DNA of 64,000 nt from Psychrobacter immobilis. Its GTDB lineage: Bacteria > Pseudomonadota > Gammaproteobacteria > Pseudomonadales > Moraxellaceae. The translations under genes and the position numbers were made by a program. The stretch lies in assembly GCF_904846175.1 (NCBI RefSeq), contig NZ_CAJGZM010000011.1, positions 1 to 64,000 on the forward strand, in the 5' to 3' direction. The stretch's first letter is position 1. Every line of letters begins with the position of its first letter. Shown here in pieces: positions 26,005 through 33,625 of the stretch. The notes below the pieces were generated by a model, which was given only the letters and a program-made list of their open reading frames with translations, was not told the DNA's origin and searched no databases.

Positions 26005-27507
26005 ATGAAATATTTTCGACACTCTGATATGTATAGTGCATTGGCTTTTATAGTAAGCTGTAGCGCTATGAACTTGCAAGCTGCTGAACCATCAACAGTG
26101 CCACTAGCCCCACAAGACAACTCGATTGAAACGATTAATAAGTTAATCAATCAATCGCGCCCAGATGAGTTTGAAAGACTGCCAACAGATTTGCCTTCAG
26201 ATGATTCTGGCCCAAAGATGAGTAAAGAAGAAAGCAAAGCTTATTTAAAAGCTAATCCTGCTGAGTTTGAGAAATTATTAAGTAATATGCTCAGACAAGC
26301 CAATGCTGAGTCATTAGAGGAATTACTCCCAGTTTATCAACAAGTACCTAATTATGATCCTTCAGTGATAGACTGGGGTAATGCTATTATCGCTGCAAAA
26401 AAAGGTAAGTTAGATGAAGCGGTAACTATGTATCGTAAGGTCAACGCGCAGTTACCTGAAGTTCAGATTTTAAGATTTCAGTTGGCCATGGCTCTGTACT
26501 ACAACCGCCAATTTGATGCTGCACAGTCGGAGTTTGAAGCATTGCGTAGTGAAGCGCCTACTGAAGATGATGTAAAAGTTATTAATAACTATCTAAATGC
26601 TATTAACGCTCAAGACCGTTGGAGTTTTAATGGTTCAGTATCGTATATGGACGATAGCAATATCACTAACTCACCAGAGCAAGGTACACAGATCGTTAGA
26701 CCTGATGGCTCAGTTCTTACTTACACATCGCCTAGAGAGTCAGGAAAAGGTTTTAACTTTAATGCAAGTGGTGATAGAAAATGGTTGTATGACAACAAGA
26801 TATTTACCACTGTGAACTTAAATAGCTATGGTAAATACTACTGGGATAATAAAGACTATAATGATGTCACTGCTGGTATCGGCGCTGGTATTGGCTATCA
26901 GAATGCTGTTACAGAAGTGGAGATTGGTCCATTTTATAACAAACGCTGGTATGCGCAAGGTAAGAGCGGCGATGGTGGTTTACAGAGCTATGCAGATACT
27001 ACGGGCATAAAGCTTAGCGCTAATCAATGGCTTAGTCCAAAGCTACGGTATCAGGGTTTGGCACGCTACGCTAAATCAAGCTATATAGATAAATATGAAT
27101 TTAATGACGGTGAAGACTGGCTGTTAGCAAATACCGCAGTTTATCTGCCAAATGGTCAGCAATTTTGGACATTTGGTGTTGATTATTCTACTCGAGATTC
27201 TGAGGATGATTCCTTAGCTTATGACCGTCCAGGTGTCAGAGTAGGTTGGGGTCAAACATGGCCAAAAGGTTATACTACAAGATTAGATCTTGGTTACGCA
27301 GAGCGTAATTATGATGGTGCAGACTTCTTTGGTATTCAACGTGAAAATAAAGAATACAGTGCGGGTATTACCGCATGGAATAGAGGTTTCTCTTTCTTGG
27401 GTCTGACACCAAGATTAAGTTGGAGCTATAATAAAGTAACCAGTAATTCACCTTTTGAAGAATATGATAAAAATGATGTTTCAGTCGAATTGACTAAAGC
27501 ATTCTAA
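26005..27507 (+). CDS. surface lipoprotein assembly modifier (Slam family)
   Basis: This 500-aa outer-membrane protein has a signal peptide ending LQA (about residue 26). A helical TPR-like N-terminal region follows (about 95-200, with the repeat AIIAAKKGKLDEAVTMYRKV and ALYYNRQFDAAQSEFEAL). The C-terminal half (about 205-500) is a DUF560-type beta-barrel rich in alternating aromatic strands and ends in Phe, as barrels assembled by BamA do. Slam proteins (type XI secretion) translocate lipoproteins to the cell surface. The gene directly follows a lipoprotein with Slam-substrate features and precedes a Lol-type permease by 34 bp. Family assignment is by architecture, without a database search. 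Confidence 0.85.
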   Translation: MKYFRHSDMYSALAFIVSCSAMNLQAAEPSTVPLAPQDNSIETINKLINQSRPDEFERLPTDLPSDDSGPKMSKEESKAYLKANPAEFEKLLSNMLRQANAESLEELLPVYQQVPNYDPSVIDWGNAIIAAKKGKLDEAVTMYRKVNAQLPEVQILRFQLAMALYYNRQFDAAQSEFEALRSEAPTEDDVKVINNYLNAINAQDRWSFNGSVSYMDDSNITNSPEQGTQIVRPDGSVLTYTSPRESGKGFNFNASGDRKWLYDNKIFTTVNLNSYGKYYWDNKDYNDVTAGIGAGIGYQNAVTEVEIGPFYNKRWYAQGKSGDGGLQSYADTTGIKLSANQWLSPKLRYQGLARYAKSSYIDKYEFNDGEDWLLANTAVYLPNGQQFWTFGVDYSTRDSEDDSLAYDRPGVRVGWGQTWPKGYTTRLDLGYAERNYDGADFFGIQRENKEYSAGITAWNRGFSFLGLTPRLSWSYNKVTSNSPFEEYDKNDVSVELTKAF

Positions 27508-27541
27508 TTTTATTATTCATATATATAAGAGATATTAACTT

Positions 27542-28816
27542 ATGCGCCGTTCGCTACCCATTGTTATAGGATTGCGCTTTATTCGTTCAGAAAATGCTAA
27601 TAAGTTTTTATCTTTTATCTCATCGGTATCTATGGCAGGTCTAATACTTGGCGTTGCTGCATTAATTGTGGTGACGTCAGTCTTAAATGGTTTTGAAGAA
27701 GCGCTGTCTAAAAAAATATTAGGAATGGTGCCACAGGCGGCGGTCTATTCGTCATTTCCCTTAGATGATTGGAAGCCGTTTGCGCAAGCCATAGAAAAAA
27801 ACGATAGCAATGTAGTAGGGACCGCACCTTTTGTGCAGGCTCGAGGTATGTTGTCGCTGAATGGTGATGTAAATAGCACCATCATAAACGGTATAGAGCC
27901 AACTTCTCATGCTAAGGTATCTATTCTTAAACAAAGCATGGTAGCGGGTGATTTTGATAGTTTAAATGCCGGTGCTAATAACATTATCCTCGGCAAATAT
28001 GTCGTCGATAAGTATGCTCTAAAGCTCGGTGATGAAGTCGGTATTATAATCTCTAAACCTTCTAATTCTACAGTCGGTATCACACCTACTTTTCATACCT
28101 ATACGCTTACGGGCGTATTTCATGTCAGTCAAGAGATAGAGAAGTGGATGAGCTATATCGCCATGGATGATGCTTCTGATGCGGTAGGCTTAAATCATGG
28201 TGCGACTGGTATTCGTTTAAATTTAAAAGATGTTTTCACCTCTCAGGACTCAGCTAAGCAAGCATTAGCTAGTGCCTCTAACCAAGCTTCTACACTTCAA
28301 GGTGTTCAAAAAGACGTTAGCTTTTCTAGTGGAGAGTGGACGCAGACCCATGGCAGTTTATATACTTCTATTCGTATGCAAAAAACCATGATGTCGTTAC
28401 TTCTATTTCTCATTATTTTAGTTGCAGCATTTAACGTTATTTCAACATTAGTGATGAGCGTTACAGAAAAAAGATCAGATGTGGCGATACTAAAAACTTT
28501 TGGAGCGTCATCAAGTCTTATTTCCCGAATATTTATCGTTCAGGGGACTGTTATTGGCGTATTAGGTGTGCTTATTGGTTTAGCCTTAGGTATTGTACTG
28601 TCGCTTAGCATTCCTAGTGTGTCAGCTTGGATCAATGTCACTTTTGATTTAGGGCTTTTTGATAATTATTTTGTGGAGTCATTACCTTCCAAAATTAAAC
28701 TCATAGATATACTGCTTATCTTAATATCTTCTTTAGTTGTCGTTTTATTATCTACTCTATATCCGTCATACAGTGCTGCTAAAATTGAACCTGTACAAGC
28801 ATTAAAAGGTGAATAA
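27542..28816 (+). CDS. LolC/LolE-family lipoprotein-releasing permease
   Basis: This is a 424-aa inner-membrane ABC permease of the MacB/FtsX superfamily. It has one N-terminal membrane helix (RFIRSEN...SFISSVSMAGLILGVAALIVV), a large periplasmic domain (about 50-270) and three C-terminal helices with the FtsX domain (EKRSDVAILKTFGAS). These are hallmarks of LolC/E, which extracts mature lipoproteins from the inner membrane and passes them to LolA. Many Moraxellaceae are thought to use a single LolF-type permease. No lolD ATPase lies beside it. The 34-bp gap suggests cotranscription with the Slam gene. It could be the general Lol permease or a paralogue. Confidence 0.85.
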   Translation: MRRSLPIVIGLRFIRSENANKFLSFISSVSMAGLILGVAALIVVTSVLNGFEEALSKKILGMVPQAAVYSSFPLDDWKPFAQAIEKNDSNVVGTAPFVQARGMLSLNGDVNSTIINGIEPTSHAKVSILKQSMVAGDFDSLNAGANNIILGKYVVDKYALKLGDEVGIIISKPSNSTVGITPTFHTYTLTGVFHVSQEIEKWMSYIAMDDASDAVGLNHGATGIRLNLKDVFTSQDSAKQALASASNQASTLQGVQKDVSFSSGEWTQTHGSLYTSIRMQKTMMSLLLFLIILVAAFNVISTLVMSVTEKRSDVAILKTFGASSSLISRIFIVQGTVIGVLGVLIGLALGIVLSLSIPSVSAWINVTFDLGLFDNYFVESLPSKIKLIDILLILISSLVVVLLSTLYPSYSAAKIEPVQALKGE

Positions 28817-28934
28817 TTACCTATAATATTATCTGCTTCTCCATTTAGTTAATATAGTACAGCAACATATTCAGTCTAATACCTTTGCCATTTTCTTTAT
28901 CATTTGTAGTTTGAGTTCTACGTTATATGCGACT

Positions 28935-29084
28935 TCAATTTATGATAGTAAAATGCGAGTCAGTTGCTAAACCTGCTACATTATTCTCTTCAATCATCCA
29001 AGATTTTTCCATTCCTTTATAAATCTCATTTCCCGTAAAATAATCCACCAAAATCCCTGCTATCAAATCCTTCTCTATAATCAA
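28935..29084 (-). pseudogene. possible gene remnant, 49 codons
   Basis: A minus-strand open frame between stops encodes a protein-like 49-aa sequence (GILVDYFTGNEIYKG...WMIEENNVAGLATD). It has only a TTG start and no ribosome binding site. The composition looks like real protein, so it may be the 3' end of a decayed gene. I do not recognise the family. Confidence 0.3.
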
Positions 29085-29185
29085 ATCTTAGTAACATGAA
29101 TTTAACTCATCTTTAATTTAAATAGTATCATTTTTATTCATGATTGAGTTCGGGTATGATTTATCTCATACACAAATTTGGTTTT

Positions 29186-29202
29186 ATCTCACACAATGAG
29201 AT
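29186..29202 (+). promoter_or_regulatory. candidate operator in mesX leader
   Basis: ATCTCA-CACAA-TGAGAT is a perfect 6-bp inverted repeat, 18 bp before the mesX start. An extra ATCTCA copy lies at 29163-29168. It is a plausible binding site for a regulator of methionine genes, but I do not recognise the motif. Confidence 0.35.
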
Positions 29203-29219
29203 TAGGGTAGCGGATTATC

Positions 29220-30257
29220 ATGAGTAAACAATTTACATATTCCATCTCGAGCATTCGTTTTGATGAAAATTATCATCCTGCAGATAGTACGCGTCTAACG
29301 ACTAACTTTGCCAATTTGGCACGCGGTGAACATCGCGAAGAAAATCTGCATAAAACGTTAAGAATGATCAATAATCGTTTTAACGCTTTGGCGCATTGGG
29401 ATAACCCAACTGCCGACCGTTATTCTGTTGAAGTTGATATTATTTCAGCAGATTTGGATATCGAAGGTCATGGACATACCTTTCCTATCATTGAAACGCT
29501 TAAAACAACGATTGTTGACCATAAAGACAACACCCGTATCGACGGTATGATTGGCAATAGTTTCTCATCTTACGTGCGCGATTATGACTTTAGCATCGTC
29601 CTATTAGAGCATTTTGACAAGAACCCCACTTTACCACCGCCAGCAGATTTTGGTGATTTGCACGGAAAACTGTTTCAGTATTTATTGAATTCAGAAGCCT
29701 ATCAAGCTGAGTTTAATAAACAGCCAGTGATTTGCCTGAGTGTGTCAACCAGCAAAACTTATCATCGTACGATTAATCAGCATCCGGTATTAGGGATGGA
29801 GTATAGACAAGACGGCTGCTCTTCGAACAAGGGGTCGTTGACTGATAAGTACTTTTCCAAAATGGGTTTGACTGTGCGCTACTTTATGCCTGCCGGTAGT
29901 GTGGCGCCTTTAGCCTTTTATTTTGCCGGTGACTTGCTGAGTGATTACACCGACCTTGAGCTCATCAGTGCAATAAGCACCATGGAAACTTTCCAAAAGA
30001 TTTATCGTCCTGAAATTTATAATGCCAACTCGACGGCAGGTCAGGTATATCAACCCAGCTTAAAGTATCAGGATTATTCCCTAACGCAAATCGTCTATGA
30101 CCGCGAAGAGCGTAGCCAAATGGCGGTCAAGCAAGGCAAGTTTACGGAAGCAAAATTTATTCAGCCTTACCAAGCTATTCTTGAAGAATGGGCGGCAAGC
30201 TATGATGTGAATGAGCGCGCGCTGGAAGAATGTGCAGATAAAGAATACGCCGCCTAA
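29220..30257 (+). CDS. mesX: DUF1852 protein MesX, methionine synthase partner
   Basis: This 345-aa soluble protein is of the DUF1852 family. Published work on folate-independent methionine synthases names this partner MesX, needed together with oxygen for MesD activity. The identification rests on recognisable DUF1852 sequence (N-terminus SKQFTYSISSIRFDENYHP and the block IDGMIGNSFSSYVRDYDFSIVL) and on direct adjacency to a short MetE-like synthase. The reaction it performs is not known to me; it may help generate or activate the methyl donor. The 68-bp gap to mesD suggests one transcript. Confidence 0.85.
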   Translation: MSKQFTYSISSIRFDENYHPADSTRLTTNFANLARGEHREENLHKTLRMINNRFNALAHWDNPTADRYSVEVDIISADLDIEGHGHTFPIIETLKTTIVDHKDNTRIDGMIGNSFSSYVRDYDFSIVLLEHFDKNPTLPPPADFGDLHGKLFQYLLNSEAYQAEFNKQPVICLSVSTSKTYHRTINQHPVLGMEYRQDGCSSNKGSLTDKYFSKMGLTVRYFMPAGSVAPLAFYFAGDLLSDYTDLELISAISTMETFQKIYRPEIYNANSTAGQVYQPSLKYQDYSLTQIVYDREERSQMAVKQGKFTEAKFIQPYQAILEEWAASYDVNERALEECADKEYAA

Positions 30258-30325
30258 ATACATTCAATTTAGATATTCTCAATCTAGCCGAAATTAGAAT
30301 ACGAATAAATAAGAAGATAAATCCT

Positions 30326-31372
30326 ATGACAATATTATTACCGACACAAAAATTATTACCAACATCAACCGCGGGCAGTTTGCCAAAACCTTCATGGCTC
30401 GCTGAACCTGAAAAGATTTGGTCGCCTTGGGCTTTAGAAGGCGAGCAACTCCTTGAAGCCAAACAAGATGCGCTACGGGTGTCATTACAAGAGCAACTAC
30501 AGGCAGGGATTGATATCGTCAGTGATGGTGAGCAAACGCGCCAGCATTTTGTGACCACCTTTATTGAACATCTCGATGGTGTCGATTTCGAAAAGCGTGA
30601 AACGGTCAAAATTCGTAATCGCTATGAGGCCAGTGTGCCGTCAGTCGTTGGTGCGGTGAGCCGTCAAAGACCTGTGTTTGTTGACGATGCCAAATTTTTA
30701 CGCTCGCAAACTGATCAGCCAATCAAATGGGCGTTGCCCGGTCCGATGACGATGATTGATACTTTATATGATGGTCATTATAAAAGCCGTGAAAAATTGG
30801 CGTGGGAATTTGCTAAAATCCTCAATCAAGAAGCGAAAGACTTAGAAGCGGCTGGTGTCGATATTATCCAATTCGATGAGCCTGCTTTTAATGTGTTCTT
30901 CGATGACGTCAACGATTGGGGTATTGCCACTTTAGAGCGTGCTATCGAAGGTTTAAAGTGTGAGACAGCGGTACATATTTGCTACGGCTATGGCATCAAA
31001 GCTAATACCGATTGGAAGAAAACCTTAGGTACAGAGTGGCGTCAATATGAACAAGCCTTTCCAAAATTGCAGCAGTCACATATCGATATTGTCTCACTGG
31101 AATGTCAAAACTCGCATGTGCCGATGGATTTGATTGAGTTAATCCGCGGTAAAAAGGTGATGGTTGGCGCTATTGATGTGGCAACCAATAGCGTTGAAAC
31201 CCCAGAAGAAGTGGCAGATACGTTACGCAAAGCACTGCAGTTTGTGGATGCGGATAAGCTTTACCCTTCGACTAACTGCGGCATGGCACCGTTATCCCGC
31301 CAAGTTGCGCGCGGCAAATTGCATGCTTTGAGCGCGGGCGCAGAAATCGTACGCAAAGAGCTAAGCGTTTAG
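30326..31372 (+). CDS. mesD: folate-independent methionine synthase (core MetE type, MesD)
   Basis: This 348-aa cobalamin-independent methionine synthase consists only of the C-terminal catalytic half of MetE; full MetE is about 750 aa. Homocysteine/zinc-site elements are visible: VHICYGYG, LECQNSH and STNCGMAP. The MetE folate-binding N-terminal half is absent, so a methyl donor other than methyl-tetrahydrofolate is expected. Pairing with DUF1852/MesX assigns it to the MesD group described in Acinetobacter-like bacteria. The true methyl donor is unresolved as far as I know. Confidence 0.87.
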   Translation: MTILLPTQKLLPTSTAGSLPKPSWLAEPEKIWSPWALEGEQLLEAKQDALRVSLQEQLQAGIDIVSDGEQTRQHFVTTFIEHLDGVDFEKRETVKIRNRYEASVPSVVGAVSRQRPVFVDDAKFLRSQTDQPIKWALPGPMTMIDTLYDGHYKSREKLAWEFAKILNQEAKDLEAAGVDIIQFDEPAFNVFFDDVNDWGIATLERAIEGLKCETAVHICYGYGIKANTDWKKTLGTEWRQYEQAFPKLQQSHIDIVSLECQNSHVPMDLIELIRGKKVMVGAIDVATNSVETPEEVADTLRKALQFVDADKLYPSTNCGMAPLSRQVARGKLHALSAGAEIVRKELSV

Positions 31373-31459
31373 CATTTCTTAACAAATGCTAGGTTGTTTA
31401 AAGCTATGAGTGACCTCAGTTATCAATGTACTTAAAGATTAAAATTTAGGAGTTAAGTC

Positions 31460-31960
31460 ATGATTGAAGCAACTGATTTTAGAGAGGGCATGTCTCTATT
31501 ACCGACGGCGGTCAATGTGATCACCACAAAAGGCAACTCTGGTTGTCATGGGTTTACAGCCTCGGCGGTATGTAGCGTGACTGACACACCGCCAACCTTG
31601 CTTGTCTGTATGAATCAGACCTCTCGCTCACACGCCCATTTTCTTGAAAATAAAACGTTAAGTGTCAATGTGTTAGGCACCCAGCATGAGTCTATATCTA
31701 ATGCCTTTGCCTCCAAGCTATGCTCAGAAGAGCGGTTTGAGCATGGCGCTTGGACGACATTAGCCACAGGTGCGCCTATTTTAGAAGATGCATTGGTCAG
31801 TTTCGATTGTGAGATTGAAGACATTCAACAAGTGGGTACACATAGTATCTTTATGTGCCGAGTTGTTGCTATCAAACAAAGTGAGGGCGATGAAAGTTTG
31901 GTATATTTTAATCGCTCATACCATCAAGTAGGTCAAGTCGCTCAAATAGAAATCGCTTAA
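31460..31960 (+). CDS. flavin reductase family protein
   Basis: This 166-aa FMN-binding split-barrel protein is like the reductase components of two-component monooxygenases (HpaC type). The motifs GFTASAVCSVTDTPPTLLVC and FNRSYHQVG are typical. It would supply reduced flavin from NAD(P)H. A good AGGAG site precedes the ATG, and the gene follows mesD by 87 bp in the same direction. Since MesD/MesX is reported to need oxygen, a flavin-linked redox partner here is suggestive, but a direct link is inference. Confidence 0.88.
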   Translation: MIEATDFREGMSLLPTAVNVITTKGNSGCHGFTASAVCSVTDTPPTLLVCMNQTSRSHAHFLENKTLSVNVLGTQHESISNAFASKLCSEERFEHGAWTTLATGAPILEDALVSFDCEIEDIQQVGTHSIFMCRVVAIKQSEGDESLVYFNRSYHQVGQVAQIEIA

Positions 31961-32055
31961 ATTAGTGCTTAAGTCAGTTTTTAAGTCGGCCCTTGAATCA
32001 ATAAGCATTTCACTCACATCACCCTTCAATCCTTTAACCGAGAAGTAACTATCCT

Positions 32056-32880
32056 GTGGAAATACTCATTTTCTTAATAATAGGCGCGCTAGCAGGATTT
32101 GCTGCGGGGCTGTTTGGCGTGGGTGGTGGCACCATCATCGTACCGCTGTTATTTATCGTCTTTACCCAAATGGATTACAGTCCTGACAGCATCATGCATT
32201 TAGCGTTAGGGACTTCACTAGCGACTATCATTGTCACCTCTATCAGCTCGCTGATGGCGCACAATAAAAAAGGCGCGGTTATGTGGCCAGTCTTTAAAAA
32301 TCTGGCACCAGGTTTAGCGATTGGTTGCTTTTTTGGGGCAGGAATTGCGGGACAGATATCTGGATTGTATCTTCAGCTGATTGTTGGAGTATTTTTGCTG
32401 TGGGTCGCTTATAAGATGTTTTTTGGTGGCAAAAAGCAGGTTACTAATGAGGCCAGTGGAGTTAACCATGCCAATACAGCCCTGCCGTCAAAACCTAAGC
32501 AACTAGCAGCAGGCGGGGTCATTGGTATCGCTTCTGCTATCTTCGGTATTGGCGGTGGCAGCTTAACCGTCCCTTATCTCACGCGTTATGGCGTGGTTAT
32601 GCAAAAAGCAGTTGGTACGTCAGCGGCATGTGGCTTGCCGATCGCCATTGCCGGTGCGTTAGGGTTTATGCTTTTTGGGATGCAGCAGCAAGTCGATGTG
32701 CCAAATACTATTGGCTTTGTCCATGTTTATGCCTTTTTAGGCATTAGCATTATGAGTTTTTTCACTGCTAAGTTAGGCGCAAAAGTCGCTCATATATTAT
32801 CGCCAGAACTATTAAAGAAATGCTTTGCGGTGTTATTAACGGTGGTTGGGTGCTATTTTCTTTATAAAGGGCTGGTTTAG
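32056..32880 (+). CDS. TauE/SafE family exporter
   Basis: This 274-aa inner-membrane protein has about eight hydrophobic segments and two internally similar halves, each with the family motif (GLFGVGGGTIIVPLL and AIFGIGGGSLTVPYL). TauE/SafE proteins export sulfite, sulfoacetate or other organosulfur anions. It is the last gene of the apparent mesX operon and may remove a sulfur by-product or toxic anion. The start codon is GTG. Substrate is unknown. Confidence 0.9.
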   Translation: MEILIFLIIGALAGFAAGLFGVGGGTIIVPLLFIVFTQMDYSPDSIMHLALGTSLATIIVTSISSLMAHNKKGAVMWPVFKNLAPGLAIGCFFGAGIAGQISGLYLQLIVGVFLLWVAYKMFFGGKKQVTNEASGVNHANTALPSKPKQLAAGGVIGIASAIFGIGGGSLTVPYLTRYGVVMQKAVGTSAACGLPIAIAGALGFMLFGMQQQVDVPNTIGFVHVYAFLGISIMSFFTAKLGAKVAHILSPELLKKCFAVLLTVVGCYFLYKGLV

Positions 32881-32899
32881 ATATTCATATTTGTATAAT

Positions 32900-32933
32900 A
32901 GGGCGTGTTCTCTTTAGAATGAGGACACGCCCT
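32900..32933. terminator. hairpin after the TauE gene
   Basis: AGGGCGTGTTCTC pairs with GAGGACACGCCCT (13 bp, one G-U) around an 8-base loop. The downstream bases are only moderately T-rich, so it is a probable but imperfect terminator between the mesX operon and the small lipoprotein gene. Confidence 0.6.
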
Positions 32934-32955
32934 AATCATATTATTTTGGATAATT

Positions 32956-33432
32956 ATGTTTGATAAACTTAAAGCATTGGCTGTACTTTCAGCTTTTCTA
33001 ATACTTATCGCCTGTTCGAATGACAACTCTAATTTAGCTCCTGATGAAAGCGTTACTAAGGCTAGCAATCACGAGCGTGATGTACAGGAGATGTATCGTA
33101 ATATCGATATGTTGACAAGAGAGTTGCCAAGCGTACTTGATGAAGTCACCACTTTAGAAAAGATTGATTTTGATGGAACAACGGTCACTTTCGGTTATAG
33201 GCTGAAGGTATCTGGTTATAATGCATCTGAAAGAAAAGAGATTGAAACGGTAATGCGCAATGAACATACTGAGTTAGCCTGTGCAGAGGCAGAGGTTATT
33301 CAAGGGATAAATATGGGATTTGATTATCAGTATAGCTATTACGATTTAGATGATATTAAAGTGGGTAGTTTTGATGTCACAAAAGACATTTGCGACAACC
33401 TAAATAAGGCTGAGTCTGAAATAGGAACATAA
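32956..33432 (+). CDS. small hypothetical lipoprotein
   Basis: This 158-aa protein has a signal peptide and lipobox ILIAC (lipidated Cys20), then an acidic, mostly helical mature region. Two late cysteines (in ELACAEAEVI and TKDICDNL) could form a disulfide in the periplasm. I do not recognise the family. It starts 22 bp after the hairpin and lacks a strong ribosome binding site (AATT before the ATG). Function is unknown. Confidence 0.75.
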   Translation: MFDKLKALAVLSAFLILIACSNDNSNLAPDESVTKASNHERDVQEMYRNIDMLTRELPSVLDEVTTLEKIDFDGTTVTFGYRLKVSGYNASERKEIETVMRNEHTELACAEAEVIQGINMGFDYQYSYYDLDDIKVGSFDVTKDICDNLNKAESEIGT

Positions 33433-33520
33433 TCAATTCCGGTTTGCTTTGCTGCTCAATATAATACTTATACAGACATATATCCAAGTTAATGAAATTT
33501 TCCATGTTCATTACACAAAA

Positions 33521-33560
33521 AATCCTTTGCTATCTAGTTAATACTAGACAGCAAAGGATT
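33521..33560 (-). terminator. glmS terminator
   Basis: On the minus strand, AATCCTTTGCT and its complement form an 11-bp stem with a further inner pairing of TCTAG/CTAGA. The minus-strand tail is TTTTTTGTG, so it terminates transcription coming from glmS. Confidence 0.85.
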
Positions 33561-33625
33561 CAGTATTATACAATACTATAATAAGTAATTTATGATTAAA
33601 AATCCTATAAAATCAAATACTTAAT

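Larger units (their letters stand above)
28817..29219. other. intergenic upstream of mesX
   Basis: This holds a possible short minus-strand frame (28935-29084), a TGAA-N5-CTCA motif at 29097-29109, and an ATCTCA inverted repeat near the mesX start. No recognisable lolD remnant was found in either strand. Confidence 0.5.

Noticed and set aside
28817..29219. Degraded lolD ATPase downstream of the Lol permease
   Set aside because: I could not find Walker A, signature or Walker B remnants in either strand.
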